Assembly (NCBI GenBank): GCA_030141605.1
Contig: JAQGDQ010000017.1
Coordinates: forward strand, 1 to 64,000
Direction: 5' to 3'
Source of the DNA: Tubiluchus corallicola
Taxonomy: Eukaryota > Priapulida > Priapulimorpha > Priapulimorphida > Tubiluchidae
Length of the DNA stretch: 64,000 bases
Program-made: the position numbers and the translations under genes
The notes under the pieces: generated by a model
What the model was told of the DNA's origin: nothing
What the model saw: only the letters and a program-made list of their open reading frames with translations
The model's database searches: none
Shown: positions 1 through 12,507 of the stretch, in pieces
How positions within the stretch are numbered: position 1 is the stretch's first letter
How the letters are laid out: each line of letters opens with the position of its first letter

Positions 1-713
1 GCAACCCATGCACATGCACTGCACGCATTTTTAATCTTATAACTTCCGGTCAACAGACTGTTTAAACCCCATAGCCGACGCATCCTTTGTCAATTTGTCT
101 TGTATTTGCGGTCAGCAGGTGAACAGGGAATAATATTCGTAAATTAAATCCGGTAAAAAGTTGGTTAAAGGTACTTGCAACCTCTGAACGGAATTCAAGG
201 AACGTGGGCATCTAAGTTGAATTATTTTCTTGGTAAATCTGGTCTTATTTACTGATAAGGCAACACTCTGGCGGCAGTTTATTTTGCCTGCGAGAAGTTG
301 AAATTTGCCACCAAAACAAGCTAAATGATTGACTTCAGTCCAGGCAATCCTTTCACAAAAGATTATGCTGCTTAAAGGCGCCCGTTCTGACATTCTAAAT
401 TAATGTCATGTTTGGAAATGAAAATATAATCTTAATCGCCGACAAGTAGTCGGAATAAGATCGCAGGAAACTTAATGAAAATCATAACCGATGCTCATAG
501 GCAGAAGACATCTTTGATTTTATCAGCTTATCATTTTGTCATTTATTTATTTAAACACTTGATGACTAACGCTCATCAAAGCAGTAAATGAATGCAACAG
601 TTTGGACAAAATTTTTACTTAAAACGATTTTTGTATTTCTGTAATTTGAAGAATTAGCAAAAATTGCGAAGGCTAAGAGAGTCACGTATAATAACATGTT
701 GAATTAATTGGAG

Positions 714-970
714 TTTCCAGACGTTTTGTGTGCATACTATATATATATATATATATATATATATCCTCAGTGGGGAAGAAGAGTACATGAAATTTAAATT
801 AAGAAATTGCAAAATTATCTGTTTCTAGTTGTAAAATTCACAAGTCATGAAAGCAATGAAATTTTACAACTTGGGACAGATTGTTTTTAATTCTTAAAAT
901 TTTCAATTTTAATTGTAAGTATTCTTCTCCTCAAAGGATGCGCATAGTATGTACATGAAACGTCTGGAAA
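714..970. mobile_element. Foldback (long inverted-repeat) MITE-like element
   Basis: The ends are a perfect 13-bp inverted repeat: TTTCCAGACGTTT at 714-726 and its complement at 958-970. The complementarity continues inward with mismatches: GCATACTAT near 732 pairs with ATAGTATG near 947, the GAAGAAGAGTAC block near 775 pairs with the TATTCTTCTCC block near 920, and TTGTAAAATT near 830 pairs with AATTTTACAA near 861. The whole 257 bp could fold into one imperfect hairpin centred near 843. A (TA)n tract at 738-764 interrupts the left arm. No transposase is present. I could not identify a target-site duplication, so the family is unknown. Confidence 0.6.
738..764. repeat. (TA)n microsatellite
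   Basis: An uninterrupted TA dinucleotide run lies inside the left arm of the foldback element. It probably arose by slippage after insertion, since the right arm has only ATAGTATG at the equivalent place. Confidence 0.9.
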
Positions 971-3520
971 GTGAATGTATGTGTTTTTATGTTTGGCTGT
1001 TTTGACTTTGCAATTTGTGATCCTACTGAGGTTCATCAAGAGTGATTAGATTTATAGAATTATCAATGCTAATTTCTATATTCTCATCAGTTTTGGTTTT
1101 TTATTCATTTGCACTATGTAATTAGTAGACTTGGTGGTTTGTGCGTTTATAGTAATTTATTTGAAATTTTTATGTGTTATACGGTAATTTTATGCCGAAA
1201 TAGAACAAAAAAATTTAATAAAGTAGACGTCTTTGATTTTGACAATAATTCATAAGACACCATGCGTGTAATCATGATATTTTGAACCTTAATTACATAA
1301 GAATTGAAATAATAATGTTTTAATTATAATTTTCCCAGGTTTATAATTATAATTATAGTTATAATTATAATTATAAACTAATATAAATAAATTAGTTTAT
1401 TTACTTAGGTTATTGTAAGATTTCCTAAAAAAAGAAAATATTCTACATGCTGAAGAATTACTTTAGTAATTCACTTCAAAAACTTCAGTGAAGTTAAATG
1501 CGTGGACTCAAACTGATCATACTAAACTTTTTGAAGACAATTTCTGGTCCCTTTTTAGAGCTGTTAAAGATGAGCAAGCAAAGAAGGTGCATTTTCACGC
1601 AACAAAGGTCTCTCTTTAAAAACACGATACCTCGGAACCCTCTGGCTTTTGCACTTGTAATCAGCCTTTTTTCCGGGTATCTAAAAACCAGACACGGTCT
1701 GCCGTTTTCTGCTATGCAGTGCAGTCTTTCCTAAATACCCAGTCTTCAACCTCATGAATTTTAATAACCTTAAGAAAACTGAACTAGAAATCCAAATACT
1801 CATATATGGTGCATAGAAGAATAGTCAGGTTTAAAAACTTCAACGGGCATATGAGTTTGACTCGCCTAGCTCCATAGGGCTTCAGCTTTTTTCTGTTTTC
1901 ATAGTAACTGATATGGTATGATGTCGTTTATTAATCGTTTAATTTTCTAATCCCCTCTAGTTTGGTAAAGTTCACTTTCACTTTTCAGTGAAGTAAAATT
2001 AAAAGTAATAATATGAAGAATGGCACATATGTAAAATCGTTTTTGAAGCACCACAGTTTTCTGGTCGTTTTAACGGCCATACAATCAGTAGCGCTTTGCT
2101 ACAGAGTATCTTCTTTCAAACACACATAAAGGCATCAGAAACAACAGTGATCATTTATTTTCACAACAACTAAAATGCTGATTAGCCGCACTTTACTGTT
2201 GAAAACAATAACTTTGCCAAAGCATATCGAGTGAGTGCGAACCAAATAAAACACGAGTCCGATCTGCTTATAGAGAAAATAAAGTAAGTCTGAGTTGTGG
2301 CAGAGATAACATCGTGTAGCCCTCGTATGCGGCTTCTTCGCTTTCCAAACATTGCCTGTTTTTATGCCAAATAGGCAAAGTAGTTTGTGTTGTTGAACAA
2401 GGAGCAAACACCAACAAACAAACAGAATTGTGATAACACTGATAGGGAGCAAGTGATGTCTGATATGCAGTGCTGTTTCCAGACGAGCCGTAAGACACAT
2501 CTAAATAAGCAAACCAGAAGAGAGATATGCTTCGATGGGAATTAATTGGAGTAACTGGTAGTCAGGATCAAGTGATAGGCAGGTCTGAGCGACTAGGCTA
2601 AAACTGTAGGGTGGTAAATTACCGACAGAGGGGTTCAGATCTCTTTTAAAACCTAAGAATCCCCTGACCAAAAAACGATTTTACACAAGCGCCCATCTTC
2701 ATCTTATTACTGCTTATTCTTCTTCATTCTACTTCATTAAAAACGTGAAAATGAACATAACCAAACTAGACGGGATTAGAAAATTGAACAATTAATAGCA
2801 ACCTCATACGCCAGTTGAAGTCTTTAAACCTGTCTATTCTTCTATGTGCCATATATGCGGCATTTTGATTTATAAATCGGTTTATTTCAAGTTATTAAAA
2901 AACATTATAATTGCATAAGATTAACGTACAGTTACATAAAGTACGGGTTGCTGAACTTAAATTAACACTTACTTGTTCAAAAAAGAGTGTAATATAAGTT
3001 TATTTAATATGGACATCCTTGAGGTTGGACGCACAGAATCTTAATATTTGTAGGCTTGGTATTACGCTGATCTTTGAGATGTTGTGTAACAGGCATTGTG
3101 TTAAAAAATTGGTAAAAATAACATTCATTTTTTCAACCACGTGAAGCCATAAAGCTCTCTGCATGGAAACCCACAGGTCATGCTCGGTTGATTACGCCTG
3201 CAAATGTTGCTTAGAAACCATGAGGCCACAACTTTTGGAACAGAAAGAAACCATAGTTAACCTCGTCTCTGTGCGTATGCTTGTGTTGTCAAGTTTTCTA
3301 TTTTTGTCTCCGTAACCAAAACCACAGCACCGCTCGTATCTTTGTTTTCTTAGATCACAAATTCAACTTATATATGCAAGCTGTATTGCGCAAACTGTTT
3401 ATTTTCGCTGGCATGGTGTTCGACTTGCAAACGAGTATAAATAAATACGTCATTTTTGCAAAATGAACTAAAGAGTTACGCAAAAACCAAGTTTACGTCT
3501 GAACCTGCTCGGATATCATA

Positions 3521-3980
3521 ACATGTTTATCACCTGAGGCAGAAGGAAAATAAATAAGCGACTCACACTTACGAGGGAAAGGCCTCCTTAATAGATTTAG
3601 TACCCAGGAAATAAACAGTCAAAGTCGAGATGTCGTGGAATAGTGTCTTAACTATTAACAACTAAATCCATATTTTTCGGAAGCTGTTTTATTTTAAAGA
3701 GGACAACAGTAATGTGAATGTGTGAAGATGATGATGACGATGATGATGATGATGACAACGATTGTAATAATGATAACTACAACAAAACCTATAAAGCAGA
3801 GTCTTTAATTGCCCAATTTTAGTTCAGTAATTTTGCTCTAGAGTATCATTCTGGTGCAGTTGAAAGAATCATATGAGTGTGTTTATCACTTAGGGCATAA
3901 GGAAAATAAATAAGCCACAAACATTTACACGAAAGAAGAAACTCTTTAAAAAGAAATAAATAGCAAAGATGATATCATAA
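3521..3980 (+). repeat. Two diverged direct-repeat copies about 360 bp apart
   Basis: The block near 3522-3640 and the block near 3881-3980 share TGTTTATCAC followed by a GG-CA-AAGGAAAATAAATAAGC pattern. Further similarity follows downstream, including an AAATAAA-CAAAG segment and a GAT-TC motif. The copies differ at many positions, indicating an old local duplication or two copies of one interspersed repeat. No coding capacity is seen. Confidence 0.6.
3727..3757. repeat. (GAT)n trinucleotide microsatellite
   Basis: A run of GATGAT units with a few GAC interruptions. It lies between the two copies of the diverged direct repeat. Confidence 0.85.
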
Positions 3981-4270
3981 CAAGTGATAAAGTTATCTGA
4001 TCAGTCCGACAGGCTACACAGAGAAAAACACGAATGGAAGTTCAGTAGAAAAAATAAAGCCCATAATATAAAGGTCCTAGTGAGAACAATTTGTAACTTC
4101 TAATGCTCATTTCCGTTGCAGTTATTTTCATATCATGGGACATCAGAAAAAGTTCCAGCGTTATAAGGCTTGTGCATTAATGCACATTGAATACGCGACT
4201 AAGGACCTACATTTCGCTGATGCATCAGATTAGCTTTTCACTAAACAACCTATCTATCAGCAAGTGATAC

Positions 4271-4768
4271 GTGTCAGTCAAAGATCGAATCGTTTTACGA
4301 TTATCGTCAGTTCAGCACGTTCAGCCAGCTCGAACCACACAGGACGATAGTTTCCCATGGGTGGCTAAATTACTTTCGCAAGAGACAAAATCGTTGGCAG
4401 AAAGAAGTATATTGTTACCGGGACAATATGAGCAAACGAAGAGCTGTTCGGACATTATGAGCTGCATTCAGAGTGCCTCTGCCTGCTTGCAAATATTGGG
4501 TCTTCTACTGTTTATCTAGGCAACTCATCTTTTCACCTCTGCGCCAGGCCACCGTGATCTCGCTGCTAAATTGACAAACCAGGACCATGACTCACTAAAA
4601 GGGTTTTGTGTTGGGGAGTGCATGCAGCCACAGAAAGGGTATTCTGATCCGAGTAAAGATGCCGGATCAGTACGGCGGATTGCCGAGAAAAAGGCCACGG
4701 AGCACGTTCAGTACACAAGCCGAGCCCACGGTATAGAAGCATTCCCAGAAATTAGCTGCTTCTATTGA
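4271..4768 (+). other. GC-elevated patch with two short open frames, unidentified
   Basis: Base composition here is clearly less AT-rich than its surroundings. Frames of about 82 codons (4271-4519) and 65 codons (4571-4768) are open on the plus strand. The second ends in a charged stretch (KDAGSVRRIAEKKATEHV) that looks protein-like, but I recognise no family and see no paired splice sites that join the two. It could be an exonised or decayed transposon fragment, or an unrecognised exon. Confidence 0.2.
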
Positions 4769-7429
4769 GAAGGGCCATCAATGTCTTAAAAGTGGCTTTG
4801 TAAAACGCGACTGAAGATGGAAATCAGTACGTTTGGAGTTAAATCAATGTAACTATCTAGTCAGACGTCATAAAAAGTTTTTTTCTAACACAAAACTCTG
4901 CAAAAATAAGCCTACAGACTATAAAAAAATAAACCATCAACACTTTGAAGGCATCCAAGTAGGTTTAGAAGTTAAAGTTACGTTTCAGGTGCCTATTTGA
5001 AGTTTTTAAAGTTTTATGTGCGTATGTATTTATACTCGCAAAATGCCCCAAAAAACTCTTTAAATGGCGTACAGATACGATTTTTTCACGTTAATCCATA
5101 ATTAAAAAAGCTGCATACTTTTGTGATGTTGCCCATGGTATACCTTGGATAAACTGGACGGATGTATGACAAGATGACCGATTTTTATTACTTCTTATTA
5201 AACGACCGCCTGAAGATCTAGATCTAAGTGTGTTGCATTTTTAAATTGTTTGAGGTTTTGATGTGTTAGTTGAGTATTTCTTTCATAGTGGCGTCGTTTC
5301 AGGTTGCTTAGTGGTATTTTTAACCGAATGCCGCATGACTTGCCTAGGTAGATGTGGCGATGAAAAAGAATACTGTTTAAGAAAAAGTTCTGATTATTAC
5401 TACGAATTTTCCTCATCAGTCTATGTATAATTACACTAATTAATGGCCTTAAGGCTTTTATCATATTCGACTATTTCGATGATTTCGCTAGCTGATGATA
5501 TTTTCGTGACATCTTTGTTGACCTTTAAAATCAATTATTACAATTTCTTAATTTACAAAGTATAAACACATTTCTACTGATCGGAAACTCATTTAGCTTC
5601 TACGACTGAAAATGTGGGCTACAGAAATACTTTAAGATACAAAATAAAGTACAAAGTTAAGATACGAAAAGACACAAAGTTTCCGTTACAGAAACCATAT
5701 GTGAACTCTAAAATGCCGAACATTTAAAAAAAAGAAATACAAGATTATCGGTACAAAATAAAAAATGTTAAACTACAAGATATGGTGTCGCGTTCCAGGA
5801 CATTAGTATATTTTGTTCTTGTGTGCATGTCATTAACCATATGCAGAAGCAATGCATCATTATCTCTTACTCAGCTTTATGTATCCTATGTGTTTGCTTG
5901 TCATACAGGTGCTGAGCTTACAATAACACAAACCTTGCATTAAATATGCAGAACAAACTCTGCATGTTGTTAGCATACGGATTGTGTTTCGTACAATTAG
6001 TGAACATGGAAAAAATTGTGTCAATATTCGCCCAGGTAAGAAAGATAGTTGCGTCATAGATGGCCTTAGTTATATGATACGTGAAACTAAAACGTAGAGG
6101 GGAGAAAAGGCTGACGTCATCTGTGAAGCATTTTGAAAGCGTAGACCCAAAATTTGTTTATGCAAATTGACTGATTACCTTAGTTGAGTCTAACGTTAAT
6201 GTAAGCTCTGAAAAAGCTCAGTCAATGTTGTTCTCGGTTTTTATTTGCTAGCACTTTAAATGTTGCGTTAATTCTTCGGTTAGTTTATTTATTTATCGCC
6301 TCATCTTCATTCGCTTATTAATCGCTTAAATATTTCTTCTAATTTTGTGACTTTTCCTTTAACTGTTTCATTTATTAATTCATAAATTCATCCGATTTTA
6401 TCACGCAGTCGCCATTTTGAAACCAGAAATGGCCAAGCCACACAGTTTGACCACCTTATCTTATCATCACTTAGACCAAAATTAAAAATGTGCTCTTTGT
6501 AATAAGATATATTTTTTATTTTCACATTAATAAATAGTTAAATACAAGAAACATTTCTCTTAATCAAAGTAAAAGACAAAGTTCTTGCTAAATGTTAAAG
6601 TATCATTGTGTTTTCTTGATAATGAAAATTCATCAATTGTTTGTGGTAAGCAAATACACAAATACATCAACTTTTTCTTGGTAAAAATAAATTATTGACA
6701 CACACACTTTGTTAATAAAAGACTAGAAAATCATTTTTTCAGCTATTAATTTTTACATTTTTTACTGATTTTATATTACAATACGCAGCCTATACAATAT
6801 TCTGTGTATAGGTAGCCTATATGTGAAACTTGGTGCCCGTTTTTGCACTACAGTTATGATACTTTAGTAGCTGTATTTTTGTCAATTATGGTGCGCAATG
6901 ATGTGATAAGTTCTATCAACTTAGTTCTCTATTGAAACTTTAAATCGATGTTGCACAGACAATTGAGGCAAATAAAAAGCTGATCATCTAAAATACCAAA
7001 AACGAGTAAAAATAACAAAACATACGCTGCCTATTTTCACTTGTAAAAGCTTTAGTAAAATTCACTTGTCATTATTAATATATATATACATAATATATAG
7101 GTTGGCAAGAATATTTCCGAACTTTTCATGAAAATGATTCATCTAAATATAATGCACAGGCCCATATACTGTATCCTATTATACGTATTCCAATTTACTG
7201 TTAACGGTGTCAGGATTCAGTCGTTATATTGCACTAGTTTGATAGTATAAGATTCCAATAGAAGACCATTTTTCAGCAGAGACTTCAAAACATCTTTTCA
7301 AGGAAGTAATTCAGTATAATTTCAACTTACGAAAACACTATCATTGCTATATAAAAGACATTTTGAACTATTTAAACCTAACACGACTTTAAAGATGATA
7401 AATTAATTTAAATTACGAAATGAAAAACT

Positions 7430-7624
7430 TTGGCTAGGCGTCACCTTAGCATGAAAGGTGCGTCTCAACGCTGCAACAAGGTTCATCGAGCCAGAGTTGC
7501 AAAACACAAGCTCGAATGCTTGAGTCATGCGGCTGAGTCAAGTTATGAAACACAAGCCCAAATGCTTGAGACAGGCGGCAAATTTTGCAGTAAAGTCCCG
7601 CTGTTCAGCCCCGCCCTCTGGTAG
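7430..7624 (+). repeat. Short internally duplicated GC-richer patch
   Basis: An approximately 57-bp unit containing CACAAGCTCGAATGCTTGAG recurs as CACAAGCCCAAATGCTTGAG. The segment ends in a GC-rich CCCGCCCTCTGGTAG run. The 64-codon open frame across it probably follows from the repeat and the composition. It may be a SINE or other interspersed repeat; I find no A/B box pair. Confidence 0.35.
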
Positions 7625-8820
7625 AACTAATTAGCTAAATTTACAAAACTCTTTTTAAACTTTAGCAGTAAAATTAATTAGTAAGGCTAGCAGCAGTGTG
7701 GAATAATATTTTCTTAGGCAAGGCAGCATATGGAAAATGCAGAAAATTGGTCGGAAACCGGGTATTATAATGAACACGCCATTTTATATATTTTCCGACT
7801 CCGAATTAGTAACTTTGCTGGGCTAAACATACCCAGCTTTCGCAACGAAGCCTTTAAAATTTTGTTCCTAAAACTCACTGAAATGATAAGATTTATATAT
7901 TTTACTATAACCCCAAAACAAATAGGGTCTAATTTAATATAAAACCAAAATAAATATAACAGCTTTAAGCTTGTGATTTTAAAATGTGCACAAAATAAAC
8001 ATGCTTAGTTGCTTACCGTTCTCACCTTAGATTACGATCATTTATTTTGCCGGTATATTTTAATAACTAGAATCTGGGTTTATTTTACTTATCCCACTTC
8101 GTGGTATGATTCATTAAAATTTTTATTAGCCGCTGGTGTGATACTCTCATAACCTTATGCTGAGTAGCTGAAAGCGTTGGAATACTTTATAACAAATAAC
8201 TTAACAAAAATTCAGTCCTTTAATTTATTAGTGTAAAAATAATAATGCAAATTAACTATTGCAATTCTAAACTAGTATAAGCTCTAATAATTAATTCTTA
8301 ACGTAGCAATAAATTAAAATTCCGAATCCTTAAATTCCAGAATTAAAAAATAATGAAAAAAAAGAAAAACAGAACGCTTCAAACAATTGCAGCAGTGTAT
8401 CTTCAGGTGAAAGAAAAGGGACAAAAAAGAGTCACATCGAATAACTAATACTTTTTTGGAGAATTTTTATTTATATTATTATATAAATTAAGACAATACT
8501 AAAAAGGTATGAGCACGTAAAAAAGCACCGAAGCATCAAACATGGCAAATAAAAACACGGATGAGAAACATATATGTACAAAACCACTGGCCACAGTCAC
8601 AGAACAGAGTAAGACACAACAGACTATAATAAATGTCGCGGTTTTTCTTCTTTTTTTCCTTGTTTTTTAATTACGCGATTTTTAATTCGTTTAATTCGAT
8701 TTAAGTATTTCTCAGCCATTCCAGTCGTCCTGCTCTTAACCAAAACTACAAGCTTTACCACCATGTGCATTAAATTACTTGTAAAGAAGCGAGAATGCGG
8801 CGAGCCTCAATCCAGAACTG

Positions 8821-8829
8821 CCTTTGATC
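8821..8829 (+). promoter_or_regulatory. Consensus TCF/LEF site in a candidate non-coding element
   Basis: CCTTTGATC matches the TCF/LEF consensus exactly. It lies in a 250-bp patch of mixed composition (about 8,750-9,000) that contrasts with the AT-rich surroundings and also carries ATTAATTA-type homeodomain cores. A single nine-base site can occur by chance, so this is a lead only. Confidence 0.2.
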
Positions 8830-8975
8830 TGGCCGTAAAACAAGTGTAGCTCATTAAGAAAACGCGCAGTTTTTCCTTCTCATTTAATTAATTGCGATAT
8901 TGTGACTACGCGCCCAGACCAGTTTAAGAAAAATTTTCGACCAACACTCCCGAAATACCTACATCATCGACGACG

Positions 8976-8987
8976 GGGGGGGGGGGG
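8976..8987. repeat. Poly(G) tract
   Basis: A run of about a dozen G residues, unusual in this AT-rich sequence and potentially able to form a G-quadruplex. It lies between CGACGACG and TCGTGCGG. Confidence 0.7.
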
Positions 8988-9527
8988 TCGTGCGGGGCTG
9001 ACGCTCATAAATTGAAACGACTATTATTATGTTGAAAAAGCTAATGAGGCAGTAACTATGATATCTTATATTGTTAACATTAAAATCCAGGACCACTTTT
9101 CGAGGTTGAACAGTGATTAGGATAAATTCCAATAAGTGTCTGGCATTTTATTTATTCACTGCGCAGTATTTGTGTAATAGTAAAACGTACATACAGTTAA
9201 AAATTACACAAAAATAAAAAAAGTGCTCTTTGAAATTTTGATTTTAACCCCTTTTCGAAGTTCAGATTTTACTGAACTTTTAGCGTATTTTCAAACATGC
9301 CTAGAGGTGCACAAATTACTTTCAAAGTCACTTTGTGGTTCAATCATAACCATATTTATCTACACAACAGCAGTTTTTGAATATGCAGTTCAGCATTTTA
9401 GAAACCAGAATTCAATACTTATCAGTGCGGTCACCCATTTAAGTCTGGCGTTGCTTCCCTGCTAAGCAAACACCGTGATCACTCAGTTCTCTAATATCAC
9501 TTGTCATCCTCTGTCATCCTCAATAAC

Positions 9528-10300
9528 TAAATATATATTATATATATATATATATTAATTCTTTATTTGTCATAAAAACGGTTCCCTCATTATAATAAAA
9601 TTGAGTTAGCCTCAGCGTAATGTTAAAATAACAACACTGTTCAAGACAAATGCGTCCAGTGCATACTAAAAAAACTAAAGTGCAAACTATATACAATATA
9701 ATGAACATATTTACAAATACCATATTAAAATATTTTCACAGACAATTATAGGAAAGTACATTAAATTTTACATTACATAGTGCACACTATTTATACATTT
9801 AACATTACGAAACACGAAACTAACATAACACGTATTACATTACATAATTTTTTTAAAAAAATTTCATTTTTAATCATTATATGGAGTCAGGGGCGGGGGT
9901 ATATGAAAGTGGAGTCCGTGTAATTAGTATCAGATGCACAATGTGGAAGTTGAAACCTGTTATATTGATATTCTTTTAATTTCTTTTTAAAGTGGTGGAG
10001 AGATTCTATTTGTTTTATTTCACTGGGTAGTAAGTTCCATATTCTCGATAGCATTTATGGCCCTTCTGAATCGTTATGCTGCTACCCTATTGTATAATCC
10101 TAAAAAAGCGACTCTACCCTGAAGTCCTAGGTATTCTAATTTATTTAGTAAAATATTCTATTTAAAAATGTAAGCTGATTCAACAGCTTATCCTTTCTTT
10201 CCTCGCACATGTAATTAGATTAACCATTTATTTAGATTCACATATTATACCGTATTGTATGTTGCGTACACAGAATTTTATAACATATTTTTATACCAGC
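9528..10300 (-). mobile_element. LINE fragment, 3' end, abutting a (TA)n tract
   Basis: On the minus strand a degraded frame reads RIWNLLPSEIKQIESL followed by HHFKKKLKEY. This is the typical C-terminal end of a non-LTR reverse transcriptase ORF2 (R-x-WN-x-LP ... SL-x-x-FKK). Further upstream the frame reads YLGLQGRVAFLGLYNR with stops. The 3' terminus ends in GACAAATAAAGAATTAATA followed directly by a (TA)n run at about 9528-9555. The element is 5'-truncated and dead. A related copy lies at 24308-25330. Confidence 0.6.
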
Positions 10301-11082
10301 TTTTATGTTAGAGTGGTTAGCTTACTCTGCGCAGCTCAGGTGTCTCATACTGACATGGTTGATAAACATATCTTACGACATCAAACAGCGTTCTGAAAGC
10401 GAACACCGGACACGGGCTGACCAATGGGACTGTTTTCTTGACCCCTCTTAGCATACGAGATGATCAGCTGTTCGCCCTCACAGTGCGGAGCACAGGAAGT
10501 GTAAGAAAAACATGTAAACTACTAACAGAACATCATAATAATTATAGGGTTGGAGTTCAGCAATAAACTTTTTCAAGCTCAATTCTTCGACGCAACTTAA
10601 AATTTGTGAGAGAGATTACAGGAACTATAGGAACAATTGCTACGGGCGTTTTAGCAAGCAATTTTCATGCAGTGTTCGACGCCTATATCAAGACACGATT
10701 CTTTCAAGCTCAGTTTGTATGCAGTGTCAAAAAATGAACAAGATAACAGGAGTTCTCTAAAATAAATGAATTTCTTCAAGCCCTTCTGTAACTAATTTTC
10801 ATAAGCTGAACATATGCGTGTTGTAATCTCTTGATGCGCAGTTTTTCTCAACATTCGTCAACAGCTCAGTTCTTTAAACGGCAAAATTCGCTTTTCATGA
10901 TCCAGCCTCCAATCGCTGAACCTTGGCTAAATGGATACATTGGTTAAACATTGCAATAGGGAAAATATAATTGCTCATTTTATATAATAATTATGAGGCA
11001 TCTAACTAACTATAGAAACTTCGCAATTTTGATTTTTTTTTCGTTTTTTTATTGCAACGTCACTGGTCTTATTATTCTGTAC

Positions 11083-11142
11083 TGTGTGTATGTGTGTGTG
11101 TGTGTGAGTACGTGCGTGCGTGCGTGCGTGCGTGTACGGCAA
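11083..11142. repeat. Compound (TG)n / (TGCG)n microsatellite
   Basis: TGTGTGTG dinucleotide repeats pass into GTGCGTGCGTGC tetranucleotide repeats. Confidence 0.9.
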
Positions 11143-12507
11143 TAAACTTATTAAACAATCACATGAGCATTGCCATTAAACATAATGATCAAGTTTGCCA
11201 CATTCGATAACAATTTTTTGCATTATTATTATTATTATTATTATTTGTGTTTGTATTTTCATAAACAACTGGAACTAATTATTCTATTTGCTGAGTACAT
11301 ATGTCGGCCCATAATCACATGCACATATATGTGCTTTTGACAACATTTGAAACACACATATCATTGCAGATTCATTTATTTAGGCCTACAGATATCATTT
11401 ATCATGTCAAAACAATATTAAATTGTAAATAACTAAGACTGGCTCTAGCGAAAGAAAGCATTGTCAGCTATATAACAAAATTTACGTTAATAAAACTAAC
11501 AAAAACAAGTCATTTCAATATAATATAATTATTATGCTTAGTTTAGCTCTCACATCCCTGGACACTGGCTAACAGAGTAAGGAAAATGCCCAGAAATTAG
11601 GCCTACTTAGGGCGCCAGAATCTAGCAAATTATTCAGGATAATCCTTTAAGGTCAGACCGTCAGACACTAAAATGGCATAAGGGTTTTAGTCATGCCATG
11701 ATTGTCATATATCCTCCGTGAAAGGTTACACATAAATGAAAATTCATTACTATTTGCATTCATTATGTTTAAATTACACTGCAAAAACAAAGGAAATCAA
11801 GCCTAACTGTCGTTAAACAAATTTTATAATCAATGCTTTATAGCCAAAGTTTAGAAAAATTATTGAATGATCAAATCACAACAGGAATTCTCCAGCATTG
11901 AGTTTCTGAAGCATCCAGGCTCAGTGTGTAAACTACTACAAAACTGATCGCCGGGCGCCACCTTCTGTCAAAAAAGCTAAAATACGAGACCATATATATA
12001 TCTCTGTTATTTTGCATTACTTAAGGCTTCACTAGCTTCAATATCTTCACACTACCACGTTTTCAATGCAAGTCAATAAACTGCAAATACATACTAAAGG
12101 ATCGTGCAAAGTCATTGGTTTTAGGGAAAAAAATCCCTCAAAATCTTTTTTGTCAAAAACTCAAAAGGATAATTTTTACTATGTGGGCTTTGCTTAACCT
12201 TGTTTTTGATGACATATTCTTATTAGAATCCTTAACTCATGAGATCCTCATATAGATGGTATCTATATTATCCCTGTTTAACTATTTCTAGAAGCTGGAA
12301 TTCTAGAAAATTACGGAAAGAAAATTCCTTCATTCCTAGTGGTTATCAACTACTTTTGTCACAATTTGTCCAAAAAGAAACTCACATTACCAATTGCTGT
12401 GGTTGTCCTAAGGAAGTGGCCTCTGCATAATCTTCATAAATTACAGCAAATAGCAAATAACTTAGCACTTCTAACATTTGCCAATGTTTGCAAAACATTT
12501 AAACAGA

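Larger units (their letters stand above)
1..12507. other. 12.5-kb region without a supportable gene
   Basis: I see no convincing coding exon here. The open frames are short (under about 125 codons), low in complexity and resemble no family I know. The stretch is AT-rich and contains a foldback element (714-970), a diverged direct repeat (about 3521-3980), several microsatellites, a locally GC-richer patch (about 4270-4770), a short internally repeated patch (7430-7624) and a LINE 3' end (9557 to about 10300). The patch around 8,750-9,000 holds a consensus TCF/LEF site and AT-rich homeodomain-like cores, so regulatory function is possible but unproven. Distal exons of a gene beyond the left edge cannot be excluded. 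Confidence 0.6.

Noticed and set aside
112-393. 93-codon minus-strand open frame at the left edge
   Set aside because: No domain, no splice sites and no supporting neighbour; frames of this length occur by chance in 64 kb.
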